Source: Caulobacter sp.
GTDB taxonomy: Bacteria > Pseudomonadota > Alphaproteobacteria > Caulobacterales > Caulobacteraceae
Direction of reading: 5' to 3'
Length of the DNA stretch: 63,349 nt
NCBI GenBank assembly: GCA_028291265.1
Contig: JAQGIK010000128.1
Span: forward strand, 1 to 63,349
Positions within the stretch are counted from its first letter, which is position 1. Each line of letters begins with the position of its first letter. Positions 7,506-17,062 of this stretch are shown one piece after another. Both the position numbers and the translations under genes were made by a program. Under the pieces are notes generated by a model. It was not told where the DNA came from. It ran no database searches and saw nothing but the letters and a program-made list of their open reading frames with translations.

Positions 7506-7614
7506 TTTGGTCCCCTGCGATCCGAGAATCACGTGCCCACGTTCAGCCGTCAATGTTGGCTCGCAGAACGACATCGGCGCTCAGCTGATCGTCAGCGTCA
7601 AGCTTGACCAATTA

Positions 7615-7734
7615 AGTGCACTGTCACCGAAATTCGGGCACCGAAATTCGGAAGGGACCCTGGTCGCCGTGCTGGCGGATTCACTCAGCTAACCGAGGTC
7701 GTCGGCAAGGCCGATTGAGTGCACTGTCACCGAA
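7615..7734. repeat. 17-bp direct repeat pair, possible remnant of a mobile element
   Basis: AGTGCACTGTCACCGAA occurs at 7615-7631 and again at 7718-7734. Next to the first copy, CACCGAAATTCGG is repeated in tandem (7625-7637 and 7639-7651). The repeats lie in the gap between two less GC-rich genes. No transposase fragment is visible between or beside them. Confidence 0.5.
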
Positions 7735-7775
7735 TTGGCCAAGGAAACGCTCGCTTGATCTGAAACCATTAGGCA

Positions 7776-8390
7776 TTGTGCGACCGATTTCTTGTCGCAG
7801 GGCGCGTGCGCCCATCGCCCGCCGAGGTTCAATTGGATCTACTGACGCCGACATTGGGCTTTCTAGCGGGCGGAGCGATAGTGGCGACTTTGGTGGCCGC
7901 GAACGTCCGCATGAGATTGGTCAAGTTCAAGTTCGGAGGGTTCGAATTCGACACGTCCAAGTTTGACGAGTTGAGCGCTGTGAAGTTCTTCAATGCCGTT
8001 TCACGCGCAGCAATTTCGCCGGTCGACGACGCGGATATTCGCGAAGGTTGGAACCGTGCAGGGGGCAGCTATGAGCAGGCCTCGCCAGTTTTGATGATGC
8101 ACGCAGGATGGACGCTCGTCTGCGAAGCATTCGTGGTCAAGTTCAAGGTATATCCGGACGATGCCGAGGTGCGGAAAGTGGCTTCAGTAATTGGGGGTCA
8201 GAACGTTGACTTCGTCCTGAACTATCGCCGCGCCTATGACGCCGCTATCCGTGAGGGCACAGGGGTACCGTTGGAATTCGCCAGAGAATACCTTCGGCGG
8301 GCGCCGTCCCTTGCTCAGAGAATTCACCCGGTTATCTATCCGGAAGATGAGGCCCTGGCGGTCAGGCTGCTTCGCGTGCTTCCGCGTTGA
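7776..8390 (+). CDS. hypothetical membrane-anchored protein
   Basis: 204 residues of no family I recognise. A single hydrophobic segment (about residues 20-44, LLTPTLGFLAGGAIVATLVA) would anchor the protein, followed by a soluble domain with a VKFKFGGFEFD motif, a mid-region that is probably helical (about 105-160) and a C-terminus rich in Arg and Leu. The start is uncertain: TTG 7776 gives the longest form, but TTG 7833 preceded by GAGG would begin just before the hydrophobic segment. The gene is clearly less GC-rich than its surroundings and is isolated between two reverse-strand genes, consistent with acquisition. Confidence 0.5.
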   Translation: MCDRFLVAGRVRPSPAEVQLDLLTPTLGFLAGGAIVATLVAANVRMRLVKFKFGGFEFDTSKFDELSAVKFFNAVSRAAISPVDDADIREGWNRAGGSYEQASPVLMMHAGWTLVCEAFVVKFKVYPDDAEVRKVASVIGGQNVDFVLNYRRAYDAAIREGTGVPLEFAREYLRRAPSLAQRIHPVIYPEDEALAVRLLRVLPR

Positions 8391-8397
8391 GGCGGGA

Positions 8398-10545
8398 TCA
8401 GCTCACCGTCGTCACCCGCAACCCATCCGGACACCGCGTCGCCGAGGCCACGACCAGCCCCTCGCGCACCCGTTCGAACATCAGGTCGACCTCGCACTCG
8501 CCGACCACCAGGCCCGGCAGGCTGAGGCGGTTCACCCCCGCCGGCAGCTTTGGCCGGGTGATGCAGACCTCGCCGGCGAAGGCGTCGACGGTGATGCCGA
8601 GCAGGGACTGCAGCATCAGGAAGACCGAGCCGGCGGCCCAGGCCTGGGGGGAGCAGCTGACCGGGTAGGGGACGGGGGGCTCGCCGGGGCGGCGGGGGAA
8701 GCCGCAGAACAGTTCGGGCAGGCGCATGCCCATCTCGGAAGCGGTGTCGAACAGGCCGCGGAGAAGGCGGCCGAGGTGGTGGCGTTCGCCGTAATGGCCC
8801 ATGCCGGCGGCGCAGATAGAGTTGTCGTGCGGCCAGATGGAGCCGTTGTGGTAGCTCATCGGGTTGTAGCGGCTCTCGCCCCGGGCCAGGGTGCGGATGC
8901 CCCAGCCGGTGTTGAAGGCGGCGCCGGACAGGGTCTCGATGACGCGCTTGCCGCGCTCGGGCGTTGGAAGGCCGACGAACAGCAGGTGGCCGGCGTTGGA
9001 GGTCAGCGGCCGGCACAGCTGGCCCTCGCCGTCGATGGCGATGCCGTAGCCGCCGACGTCCTCCATCCAGAAGCGGTCCTCGACGGCGACGCGCATGGCC
9101 TCGGCGCGGGCGGCCCAGGCGTCGGCCCCGGGCTCGCCCAGGCGGTCGGCCAGATGGGCCATGGCCTGCCAGGCGGCGAAAGCGTAGCCCTGCACCTCGA
9201 CCAGGGCGACGGGGCCCTTGGGGAAGCGGCCGTCGCTGTGAAAGACGCTGTCGTAGCTGTCTTTCCAGCCCTGGTTTGAGAGGCCGGTCTCGGCGGCGCG
9301 GGCGTAGTCGATCAGGCCATCGCCGTTGGAATCGCCTTCGGTTTCAAGCCATTCCACGGCCTTCTTCAGGGCCGGCCAGATCTGCCTGATGAGCACCAGG
9401 TCGCCGGTGCGGCGGGCGTAGGCGCCGGCCAGGGCGATGAACAGCGGCGTTGTGTCGACGCCGCCGTAGTAGAGGCCGAACGGCACCTCGCCGAGCTCGG
9501 ACATCTCGCCCAGCCGCGTCTCGTGCATGATCTTGCCGGGGGCGGAGTCGCGGAAGGCGTTGGTCTCGGTCGCCTGGCGTGAGGCGAGGTAGCTGAGCAC
9601 GCCCTTGGCCAGGCCCGGATCGAACAGCAGAAGTTGCCAGGCGGTGAGGATGCCGTCGCGGCCGAACGGGGTCGAGAACCAGGGAATGCCGGCGTAGGGG
9701 TAGCGGCCGGTCGGCAGTTCGGTGGTCAGCAGGGCCAGGTCGACCCGCGACTGGTTGGTCCAGCGGTTGAAGGCGGGGCTGTCGCTGCGCGGCGTGACGC
9801 CGAGGCGGGCGCGGGTGCGCATGGCCTTGCGGGCGGCGGCGGCGGCGACCCGGAAGCGGCGGCCGTCGGGAATGTCCTCGAACACGGCGCCGACCTCGAG
9901 GAACAGCTCGTAGCTGGTGCGGGGCTGGAAGGAGGCGAGAAAGTCGGCGCGGTCGGCGTAGAGGCGGGCCGGCGGTTCGGAGAAGGCGATGACGCTGGTG
10001 CGGGCGACGCCGTCGAGGCCCTCGTAGCGGAAGCTGACGTGGCGGCCGTCGACGACCGGGCGCTCGAGGTGGCCGCGCTTGCGGCGGGTCTGGCCGCGGA
10101 CCTCGAAGATGTCCTTGAAGTCGGCGGCGAACTCGATGGAGAGCGGGGCCAGCACCTCGTCGAGGCCGTGGTTGGTCAGCTTGATGTGTTCGTACAGGCG
10201 GTCGGCGTGGACAACCCGCTGGCGCTCGACGTGCAGGACGCCGGGCGGCACCTGGCGGCCGCCGGCCGGGGGAAGGGGGCGGTTGGCGCCGTGGAAGGTG
10301 AAGACCACGTTGTCGGTCGAAACGCCGGAGCTGAGCAGGGTCGGACCGGTCCCGCCGATCAGCAGTTTCAGCCGTGACAGGATGCGGGTGTCGGCGTCGA
10401 ACAGGCCGTCGGAGCCGCCCAGAATGTCGCCATGGCCATCGGCCACCAGGAAGCAGTCGCCCGACTTCAGGGCCAGCATCCGTAGCGGCCCCTCGTTGCG
10501 CTGTTGCTGATCGTAGTCCGGCGCGATGACCGCGATGTCGTTCAT
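8398..10545 (-). CDS. amylo-alpha-1,6-glucosidase / glycogen debranching family protein
   Basis: 715 residues, no signal peptide. The N-terminal domain (about 20-220) is a beta-rich glycogen-debranching N-terminal type with LKSGDCFLVADGHGDI and SDGLFDADTRILSRL. The C-terminal part (about 290-690) is an (alpha/alpha)6 glucosidase-like domain with AGIPWFSTPFGRDGILTAWQ, SYLASRQATETNAF and NPMSYHNGSIWPHDN, features of this family. It probably trims alpha-1,6 branches of glycogen or a related glucan. A glycosyltransferase gene is upstream on the same strand with a 44-base gap, so both are likely co-transcribed. It is not a classical GlgX (GH13) enzyme. Confidence 0.85.
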   Translation of the reverse strand: MNDIAVIAPDYDQQQRNEGPLRMLALKSGDCFLVADGHGDILGGSDGLFDADTRILSRLKLLIGGTGPTLLSSGVSTDNVVFTFHGANRPLPPAGGRQVPPGVLHVERQRVVHADRLYEHIKLTNHGLDEVLAPLSIEFAADFKDIFEVRGQTRRKRGHLERPVVDGRHVSFRYEGLDGVARTSVIAFSEPPARLYADRADFLASFQPRTSYELFLEVGAVFEDIPDGRRFRVAAAAARKAMRTRARLGVTPRSDSPAFNRWTNQSRVDLALLTTELPTGRYPYAGIPWFSTPFGRDGILTAWQLLLFDPGLAKGVLSYLASRQATETNAFRDSAPGKIMHETRLGEMSELGEVPFGLYYGGVDTTPLFIALAGAYARRTGDLVLIRQIWPALKKAVEWLETEGDSNGDGLIDYARAAETGLSNQGWKDSYDSVFHSDGRFPKGPVALVEVQGYAFAAWQAMAHLADRLGEPGADAWAARAEAMRVAVEDRFWMEDVGGYGIAIDGEGQLCRPLTSNAGHLLFVGLPTPERGKRVIETLSGAAFNTGWGIRTLARGESRYNPMSYHNGSIWPHDNSICAAGMGHYGERHHLGRLLRGLFDTASEMGMRLPELFCGFPRRPGEPPVPYPVSCSPQAWAAGSVFLMLQSLLGITVDAFAGEVCITRPKLPAGVNRLSLPGLVVGECEVDLMFERVREGLVVASATRCPDGLRVTTVS

Positions 10546-10589
10546 TCAGCCTCCAGGCGCGTGAGCAGTCCGGCAGCGCGCCTTTGGCG

Positions 10590-11696
10590 TCAGGCGATAC
10601 GGGCCAGGTTCCGATCCTCGCCCTGGGTCAACGGCGAATCAACCGGGTCGGTTTCCCCGAAAGGCAAACTCGCCAGGCGATCACCATAGAGGGTGACATA
10701 GCGCCGGGCCATGGCCACCGCCGAGAAGCGCAGCTCGAAGCGGGCGCGGATGGCGGCGCGGTCGAGGGCGCGAGCCTTCGGCACGGCGGCGACGGCCTCA
10801 TCCAGGCTGCTGACCAGATAGCCGGTCTCGCCCGGTTCGACGATTTCGGTGGTCGAGCCGTTGCGCCAGGCGACGACCGGCGTGCCACAGGCCATGGCCT
10901 CGATCATCACCAGGCCGAAGGGCTCCGGCCAGTCGATGGGGAAGAGCAGGGCCTCGGCGTTGCCGAGGAAGACTGACTTCTGTTGCTCGTTGATCTCGCC
11001 GATAAACTCGATGGAGGGATCGCCGGCGATCAGGGGTTCGATGACCTCTGTGTAGTATTGCTTGTCGGCCCCATCGACCTTGGCCGCGATTTTCAGCGGC
11101 AGGCCGGCGGCCTTGGCGATGGCGATAGCGCGGTCGGGACGCTTTTCCGGCGAGATGCGGCCGAGAAAGGCCAGGTAGCCCGACCCGCGCGGCGAGAATT
11201 CCAGCAGGTGCGAGGGCAGGCCGTGCTGCACGGTTCCCGCGTAGTTGGCGAACGGCATGCCGCGCCGCTGGTCGTCCGAGATCGAGACCAGGGGATACAT
11301 CGGCCAGCGCTCGTAGACTGTCGGCAGATCCTTGAGGTCGAGCCGGCCATGCAGCGTGGTCAGGGTCCGGTGCGCGATGTCCTCGAACAGCGGAAACTGG
11401 ATCATGTCGGTGTGGAAGTGGATGAGGTCGAACTCATGGGCCCGGCGCCGCACCTCGCTGAGCATGGCCATGTGGGCGGCGAGGTCGGATTTCAGGTTGG
11501 CGGGGTCCAGGCGGATGGCCTGGTCGCGGCCGGGACTCAAGGTGGCCAGGGTCTTCGACTCGCCGCTGGCGAACAGGGTGACGTCGTGGCCGAGTTCGAC
11601 CAGGGCGTCGGTGAGGTAGGCGACGACCCGCTCCGTCCCGCCGTACAGCAGGGGAGGGACCGCCTCGTAGAGCGGGGCGACCTGGGCGATTTTCAC
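10590..11696 (-). CDS. glycosyltransferase family 4 protein
   Basis: 368 residues, predicted cytoplasmic GT-B enzyme. The N-terminal glycine-rich acceptor motif PLLYGGTERVV lies at residues 15-25, and the nucleotide-sugar EX7E motif at 258-266 (EPFGLVMIE), followed by AMACGTPVVAW. GRISPEKR (179-186) is the usual start of the donor domain. The GTG at 11696 is chosen because GGAG lies eight bases upstream and homologues begin V/MKIAQVAPL; longer in-frame extensions are uninformative. It is paired with the debranching enzyme, which suggests a role in alpha-glucan or compatible-solute metabolism; the sugar and acceptor cannot be told from sequence. Confidence 0.88.
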   Translation of the reverse strand: MKIAQVAPLYEAVPPLLYGGTERVVAYLTDALVELGHDVTLFASGESKTLATLSPGRDQAIRLDPANLKSDLAAHMAMLSEVRRRAHEFDLIHFHTDMIQFPLFEDIAHRTLTTLHGRLDLKDLPTVYERWPMYPLVSISDDQRRGMPFANYAGTVQHGLPSHLLEFSPRGSGYLAFLGRISPEKRPDRAIAIAKAAGLPLKIAAKVDGADKQYYTEVIEPLIAGDPSIEFIGEINEQQKSVFLGNAEALLFPIDWPEPFGLVMIEAMACGTPVVAWRNGSTTEIVEPGETGYLVSSLDEAVAAVPKARALDRAAIRARFELRFSAVAMARRYVTLYGDRLASLPFGETDPVDSPLTQGEDRNLARIA

Positions 11697-11902
11697 TGGG
11701 ACTACTCCGTACGCTGCCGCCAAAGCCAGGAAGGGACCGGCATGGAGCGGAAGACACGTAAGCCCTCTTGGTTCCTTCACATTTTCCGCAGAACGGGTCG
11801 TGTCCCGGACGGCACGGGAAACGGGCAATCGCCGCCTTTTGATCGGGCAGGGTGACAGCCTTGGTTGTGTTGTCATGCCAGTCGCCTAATATCGGCGCGG
11901 GG

Positions 11903-12559
11903 ATGGGCCAGCCGACAACTTCCGTGCCGAGCGTACCGCCTGACGGGTCAGTGGACCCGTCGGGATTCGAGCGCGCGCATGCGGCGATGATGGCCGACAA
12001 GACGCTGCAGCATGTGCTGCCGGGCGTGCCCAAGCCCAGGCCGCCGCCGGACTGGCTGAAGCCCTTCCTCGAGGGACTGGGGGCGATGAGCGGCCTCGTC
12101 ACCCTGGTGGTCTGGGGCGCCATCCTCCTGGGCGTGGCGCTAGTCATCTTCCTGATCGTGCGCGAGCTCTATGGCGTGCAGCTGGGCTGGAAGGGCGGCA
12201 AGGGCAAGGCGAAGACCGGGGCCACCGATTGGCGGCCCGACCGCGAGAAGGCCCGCATCCTGCTGCTCGACGCCGACGGCCTGGCGGCCGAGGGCCGGTT
12301 CGACGAGGCCGTGCACATGCTGCTGCTGCGCGGTGTCGCCGACATCGTCGCCCGCCGGCCGCGGCTGATCGGCCCGGCCCTGACCAGCCGCGACATCGCC
12401 GGCCTGCCGGATCTGCCCGAGCGGGCCAGGCCCGCCTTCGCCCTGATCGCCGAGATCGTCGAGCGCAGCTTCTTCGGCGGCCGCCCGGTCGACGAGGCCG
12501 GCTGGCTGCAGGCCCGCGAGGCCTATGAGCAGCTGGTGTTCTCGGGGACCTGGTCATGA
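11903..12559 (+). CDS. DUF4129 domain membrane protein
   Basis: 218 residues. A Pro-rich N-terminus is followed by one membrane helix (about 65-87) and a C-terminal DUF4129-type domain with ARILLLDADGLAAEGRFDEA and AVHMLLLRGVADIVARR. DUF4129 proteins are commonly encoded beside MoxR and DUF58 genes, as here. I chose ATG 11903; an in-frame GTG at 11852 would add 17 residues including a chance lipobox-like LSC. It is the first gene of a six-gene operon; its stop overlaps the next ATG. The biochemical role is unknown. Confidence 0.75.
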   Translation: MGQPTTSVPSVPPDGSVDPSGFERAHAAMMADKTLQHVLPGVPKPRPPPDWLKPFLEGLGAMSGLVTLVVWGAILLGVALVIFLIVRELYGVQLGWKGGKGKAKTGATDWRPDREKARILLLDADGLAAEGRFDEAVHMLLLRGVADIVARRPRLIGPALTSRDIAGLPDLPERARPAFALIAEIVERSFFGGRPVDEAGWLQAREAYEQLVFSGTWS

Positions 12560-13788
12560 CCCTGGTTCCCGGCCGCCGGGCCGCCAAACGCGGCTCCAAC
12601 CCCTTTTCCGCCGTGCTGGTCCTGTGGCTGGTGGTGATCGGCGTGCTCGCCTTCATCGGCAGCCTGGTGATGGGCGCCTTCGGGGACGACTTCAAGAAGG
12701 GCGACAACGGCGGCGCCCATGCCCTGTCCCGGTCGGCCATCGGCTATGCCGGCGTCATCGACCTGCTGCGGGCCAGCGGCGTCGACGTCGCCATCGACCG
12801 CACCGGTTACGGGTCCGAAGACGCCGACTCCCTGCTGGTTCTCGCCCCGCCGCCCTACGCCTCGTCGCAGGCGCTGGACGAGGTGGTCTTTGAGGCCGAC
12901 CGGCTGATCGTGCTCAGCAAATGGGCGCCCGACGCCCATCCCACCCACCGGGGCTGGGTGCAGGGCCGCGCGATGATGCCCGAGGAGATGGTCGTCAACG
13001 TCCTCGAGGAAGCCGCCAAGGGAACCGAACTCGGGCATGACGACGGCAACCAGGTCCGCCGCCTGTTGCGTCCGGACGGTTCGCTGTTCGCCACCACCGG
13101 CAAGATCGACAGGCTGCGCATGCTCAAGCTCGGCAAGGACTGGCAGCCGGTCCTCGTCGCCCAGGGCGGCGGGGTGGTGCTGGCCCGCAAGGACGACAGC
13201 TGGATCCTCTCCGACCCCGACCTGATCAACACCCAGGGCGTCAGCGACAAGGCCACGGCTCTGGCGGGCCTGAAGCTGCTGACCCTGGCGCGGGGGGAAA
13301 GCAGCGGCGTGGTCTTCGACGTCTCGCTGAACGGCCTGGCGAACCGCAAGGGCATGCTGGAAACGATGCTCAAGCCGCCGTTCCTGGGCGTCACCCTGGC
13401 GCTGGGCCTGTCGGCCCTGCTGCTGGCCATGCAGGCCATGGGCCGGTTCGGGCCGCCGATCGAAAAGCCCCGGGTCATCGCCCTGGGCAAGCGCGGCCTG
13501 GCCGACAACACCGCCGCCCTGATCCGCCTGGCGCGGCGCGAGCACGCCATGGTCGAACGCTACGCCCTCTGGGTGCGGGCCGAGGCCGCGCGGGCCGTCG
13601 GGGCGCCGCACGCCCTGTCGGACGCCGACCTCGAGGCCCTGCTCGACCGGCTGTCGGCGCAGGCCGACCTGATCCCCTTCACCAAGCTGCGCGCCGAGGC
13701 GGCCGCGGCCAAAGACATCGGCGCGGCGCTGGTCGCCGCGCGGAAGCTGTATTCCTGGAGACTGGAGATGACCCGTGAACGTCGCTGA
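12556..13788 (+). CDS. DUF4350 domain-containing protein
   Basis: 410 residues. Membrane helix at about 18-41, then a periplasmic domain that resembles DUF4350: [31 protein letters not shown] and [17 protein letters not shown] second helix (about 273-292) leads to a cytoplasmic helical tail. In other bacteria such genes sit between DUF4129 and MoxR genes, the same order as here. It overlaps its upstream neighbour by 4 bases and MoxR by 14, which suggests tight translational coupling. Its function is unknown; the operon logic suggests envelope quality control or complex assembly. Confidence 0.75.
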   Translation: MTLVPGRRAAKRGSNPFSAVLVLWLVVIGVLAFIGSLVMGAFGDDFKKGDNGGAHALSRSAIGYAGVIDLLRASGVDVAIDRTGYGSEDADSLLVLAPPPYASSQALDEVVFEADRLIVLSKWAPDAHPTHRGWVQGRAMMPEEMVVNVLEEAAKGTELGHDDGNQVRRLLRPDGSLFATTGKIDRLRMLKLGKDWQPVLVAQGGGVVLARKDDSWILSDPDLINTQGVSDKATALAGLKLLTLARGESSGVVFDVSLNGLANRKGMLETMLKPPFLGVTLALGLSALLLAMQAMGRFGPPIEKPRVIALGKRGLADNTAALIRLARREHAMVERYALWVRAEAARAVGAPHALSDADLEALLDRLSAQADLIPFTKLRAEAAAAKDIGAALVAARKLYSWRLEMTRERR

Positions 13789-14731
13789 CGTGCAAGGACT
13801 GGCGAGCCGCATCCGCGCCGAAATCGCCAAGACAGTGGTCGGCCAGACCGACACCGTCGACCTCATGCTGATCGCCTTGCTGGCGAAAGGCCACATCCTG
13901 CTGGAGGGACCGCCGGGAACGGCGAAGACCCTGCTGGCGCAAACCTTCGCCCGGACGCTGGGGGTGAGCTTCGGCCGCATCCAGTTCACGCCGGACCTGA
14001 TGCCCGGCGACATCGTCGGGGCCAACATCTTCAACTTCCAGACCAGCAGCTTCACCCTGACGCGGGGGCCGATCTTCTGCGACCTGCTGCTGGCCGACGA
14101 GATCAACCGAACGCCGCCCAAGACCCAGGCCGCCCTGCTGGAAGCCATGCAGGAACGCACGGTGACCCTGGACGGCAAGCGCCATGAGTTGGGCGAGCGG
14201 TTCATGGTGGTCGCCACCCAGAACCCTATCGAGCAGCAGGGCGTCTATCCGCTGCCCGAGGCGCAGCTGGACCGCTTCCTGTTCAAACAGTCGCTGAGTT
14301 ACCCCAGCGCCGCCGAGGAGCGGGCCATCGTCGCCCGCTTCGGCGGCCGCACCGGCCAGCCGGACCCGGTCGAGATGGGCGTGCAGAAGGTGGTCGAGGC
14401 GGCCGAACTGGCCGCCATCGCCGACCTGCTGGCCTCGATCCGCCTGACCGACGAGATCGGCGGCTATGTCGTCGACATCGTCCGCGGCACCCGCGAGTCG
14501 GCCGACTTCGAGACCGGGGTGTCGCCGCGCTGCGCCGCCTCGCTGGCGACGGCGGCCCGGGCCCGGGCCGTGCTCAACGGCCGCGACTACGTCATCCCCG
14601 ACGACATCAAGGCGCTCAGCCTGCCGGCCCTGCGCCACCGGGTGATCCTGTCGCCGGCGGCCGAGATCGAGGGCCGCAAGGTCGATGACGCCCTCAACAC
14701 CCTGATCGCCCAGATCGAGGCGCCTCGGTGA
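13775..14731 (+). CDS. MoxR family AAA+ ATPase
   Basis: 318 residues, cytoplasmic. Walker A GPPGTAKT at 45-52, Walker [10 protein letters not shown] at 104-112, sensor 1 in [12 protein letters not shown], and the MoxR-type lid with [16 protein letters not shown]. MoxR ATPases act as chaperones that mature partner complexes, often together with a vWA/DUF58 protein. GTG start inside the end of the DUF4350 gene; the stop overlaps the DUF58 start by four bases. Confidence 0.95.
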   Translation: MNVADVQGLASRIRAEIAKTVVGQTDTVDLMLIALLAKGHILLEGPPGTAKTLLAQTFARTLGVSFGRIQFTPDLMPGDIVGANIFNFQTSSFTLTRGPIFCDLLLADEINRTPPKTQAALLEAMQERTVTLDGKRHELGERFMVVATQNPIEQQGVYPLPEAQLDRFLFKQSLSYPSAAEERAIVARFGGRTGQPDPVEMGVQKVVEAAELAAIADLLASIRLTDEIGGYVVDIVRGTRESADFETGVSPRCAASLATAARARAVLNGRDYVIPDDIKALSLPALRHRVILSPAAEIEGRKVDDALNTLIAQIEAPR

Positions 14732-16041
14732 TCTATCCGACGCGCACCGCCGTCGTGCTGACAGCCGTGGGCGCGCCCCTGGCCGCCGGCGCCGGCGTGT
14801 TCGCGTCCAGCTACTGGGTGCTCGGCCTGGCCTGGTCGGCGGCGGTTGTGCTGCTGATGCTGCTCGACGCCGGGCTGACGAAGCTGCGGCGCGCGCCCGA
14901 GGTGGTGCTGGAGGCGCCGGGAACCCTGGCCATCGGGGCCGGGGGCGAGGCCAGGGCGGGCGTGCTGTTCACCAGCATCTTCACCCCCCGGCGGGTCGAG
15001 ATGATGCTGGACGGCAACGACCTGATCGCCATCGAGCCGCGCCGCGCTTTCGTCGCGGTCACCGCCAAGGAAACGGCCGCCGCCTTCACCCTGACGCCGC
15101 ATCGGCGCGGCGAGGCGGTGCTGGAAAAGCTGTGGCTGCGCTGGAAGGGGCCGCTGGGCCTGGCCTGGGCGCAGGTCGTGCATCCGCTGGACTACGCCGC
15201 GCCGGTGACGCCGAACATCGCGGCGGTCAAGGACGAGGCCCTGCGGCTGTTCTCCCGCGACGCGCTGCACGGCCTGAAGGAGCAGATCGAGACCGGCGAG
15301 GGGACCGAGTTCCACGCCCTGCGCGACTTCGTCGCCGGCATGGACCATCGCACCATCGACTGGAAGCAGTCGGCTCGCCACGGCAAGCTGGTCGCCCAGG
15401 AGCGGCGCACCGAGCGCAACCACACCATCGTCCTGGCGCTGGATACCGGCCGCACCATGTGCGAGCCGCTGGACGGCCAGCCGCGCATCGACCGGGCCAT
15501 CGGCGCCGCCCTGCTGCTGGCCTACGTCGGCCTGGCGACCGGCGACCGGATCGGCATGTTCGGCTTCGACGCCAAGCCGCGCCTGTCCACCGGGGCGACC
15601 AGCGGGGTGCAGTCCTTCCCGCTGATCCAGCGGCTGGTCTCGCGCCTCGACTATTCGCCCGAGGAAACCAATTTCACCCTGGGCCTGACGACCCTGGCCG
15701 GCGATCTCGACCGCCGCAGCCTGATCGTCATGTTCACCGAGTTCACCGACAGCATCGGCGCCGAGCTGATGATGGAGAACCTGCGGCGGCTGCTGAAGCG
15801 CCATCTGGTGCTGTTCGTGCTGATGCGCGACGAAGAGCTGGAGACGCTGGCCAGGGCCGAGCCCGTCGACAGCGCCGACGTCTCCCGGGCGGTGACCGCC
15901 GCCTCGCTGCTGCGCGAGCGCGAGGTGGTGATGATGCGCCTGCGTCGCATGGGGGTGCAGCTGGTCGAGGCGCCGGCCGGCGTGGTCGGCCCGGCGCTGA
16001 TCAACGCCTACCTCGACATCAAACGCCGCAACCTGCTGTAG
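14728..16041 (+). CDS. DUF58 domain-containing protein (vWA-like MoxR partner)
   Basis: 437 residues. Two membrane helices occupy the first 50 residues. The DUF58 signature lies around residues 190-225 ([20 protein letters not shown]) and is followed by a von Willebrand A-like fold with [10 protein letters not shown] and [13 protein letters not shown]58 proteins accompany MoxR in most bacteria and are thought to be its client or adaptor. GTG start (14728) overlapping moxR by four bases. Confidence 0.92.
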   Translation: MIYPTRTAVVLTAVGAPLAAGAGVFASSYWVLGLAWSAAVVLLMLLDAGLTKLRRAPEVVLEAPGTLAIGAGGEARAGVLFTSIFTPRRVEMMLDGNDLIAIEPRRAFVAVTAKETAAAFTLTPHRRGEAVLEKLWLRWKGPLGLAWAQVVHPLDYAAPVTPNIAAVKDEALRLFSRDALHGLKEQIETGEGTEFHALRDFVAGMDHRTIDWKQSARHGKLVAQERRTERNHTIVLALDTGRTMCEPLDGQPRIDRAIGAALLLAYVGLATGDRIGMFGFDAKPRLSTGATSGVQSFPLIQRLVSRLDYSPEETNFTLGLTTLAGDLDRRSLIVMFTEFTDSIGAELMMENLRRLLKRHLVLFVLMRDEELETLARAEPVDSADVSRAVTAASLLREREVVMMRLRRMGVQLVEAPAGVVGPALINAYLDIKRRNLL

Positions 16042-16051
16042 GAGGAAGACC

Positions 16052-17062
16052 ATGGCCGCCCTGCAGCTGAAAAGCGCCAAGTTCCGCCAGGAGCGGGAGC
16101 ACGACTGGAGCCGGCTGTCCGGCCTGCTGGAAAAGGTCGAGACGCGCGGCGCCCGGTCGCTGACCGACGAGCAGTTGCTGGCCATTCCGGTGCTCTACCG
16201 CTCGGCCCTGTCGTCCCTGTCGGTGGCGCGGGCCACCTCGCTGGACCAGAGCCTGATCGAGTACCTGGAGGGCCTCTGCGCCCGGGCCTACTTCCTGGTC
16301 TACGGCACGCGGCCATGGATCGCTCAGCGGCTGGCCCATTTCTTCACCACCGGCTGGTCGCAGGCGGTGAAGTCGATCTGGAAGGAAACCCTGGCGGCGG
16401 CGCTGATCACCCTCTTCGCCGTCCTGCTCGCCTATGTGCTGGTCAGTCAGAACCCCGACCTCTACTTCTCCTTCGTCTCGCCGGACCTGAGCCAGGGGCG
16501 CGATCCGACCGCCAGCTACAAGAGCCTGCACGACGGCCTGTACGACGGCGGCCCGGCCGACCATCTGGGCCCCTTCGCCGCCAGCCTGTTCCAGCACAAC
16601 GCGCAGATCTCTCTGTTCTGCTTCGCCCTCGGCTTCGCCTTCTGCGTTCCCACGGCCATGCTGTTGATCCAGAACGGCGCCATGCTCGGCGCCATGCTGG
16701 CCGTGTTCGCCGCCAAGGGCCTGGGCTGGAATTTCGCCGGCTGGATCATGATCCACGGGGTGACCGAGCTCTACGCCATCATCCTCGCCGGCGGGGCGGG
16801 CTTCAAGATCGGGCTGGCCGTGGCCTTCCCCGGGGACAGAACCCGGCTGGACGCGGCCTCGGAGGCGGGCAGGGCCTGCGGCGGGGCCATGGCCGGCGTG
16901 GTGCTGATGCTGCTGATCGCCGGCATCATCGAAGGTTTCGGCCGCCAGCTGATCACCTCCGACGTGGCCCGCTACGCCATCGGCATCGGCTCGGGGGTTC
17001 TGTGGCTCAGCTATTTCTACCTGCCGCGTCCTCGGAAAGGGCTCGCCAATGTCCGCCTATGA
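16052..17062 (+). CDS. stage II sporulation protein M (SpoIIM) family membrane protein
   Basis: 336 residues. A soluble N-terminal helical part (1-100) is followed by several membrane helices, including AALITLFAVLLAYVLVS, GWIMIHGVTELYAIILAGGAG (the H-G-x-x-E motif of the SpoIIM family) and MAGVVLMLLIAGIIEGFGRQ. In Bacillus SpoIIM works in peptidoglycan-remodelling complexes; in non-sporulating proteobacteria its role is not known and it is found in this MoxR/DUF58 cluster. ATG 16052 is preceded by AGGAGGA. It ends 14 bases inside the RDD gene. Confidence 0.85.
   Translation: MAALQLKSAKFRQEREHDWSRLSGLLEKVETRGARSLTDEQLLAIPVLYRSALSSLSVARATSLDQSLIEYLEGLCARAYFLVYGTRPWIAQRLAHFFTTGWSQAVKSIWKETLAAALITLFAVLLAYVLVSQNPDLYFSFVSPDLSQGRDPTASYKSLHDGLYDGGPADHLGPFAASLFQHNAQISLFCFALGFAFCVPTAMLLIQNGAMLGAMLAVFAAKGLGWNFAGWIMIHGVTELYAIILAGGAGFKIGLAVAFPGDRTRLDAASEAGRACGGAMAGVVLMLLIAGIIEGFGRQLITSDVARYAIGIGSGVLWLSYFYLPRPRKGLANVRL

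Noticed and set aside
8236..9279. 347-residue open frame on the plus strand opposite the debranching enzyme
   Set aside because: It is an antisense shadow caused by high GC; it is rich in Gly, Ala, Arg and Gln without motifs, while the opposite strand encodes a recognisable enzyme.
11852..11902. upstream GTG start of the DUF4129 gene with a lipobox-like LSC
   Set aside because: The hydrophobic stretch before the Cys is too short for a lipoprotein signal, and the real membrane helix lies later.
12523..14217. 564-residue reverse open frame opposite DUF4350 and MoxR
   Set aside because: High-GC shadow; composition is biased and there are no motifs, whereas the forward genes carry clear domains.
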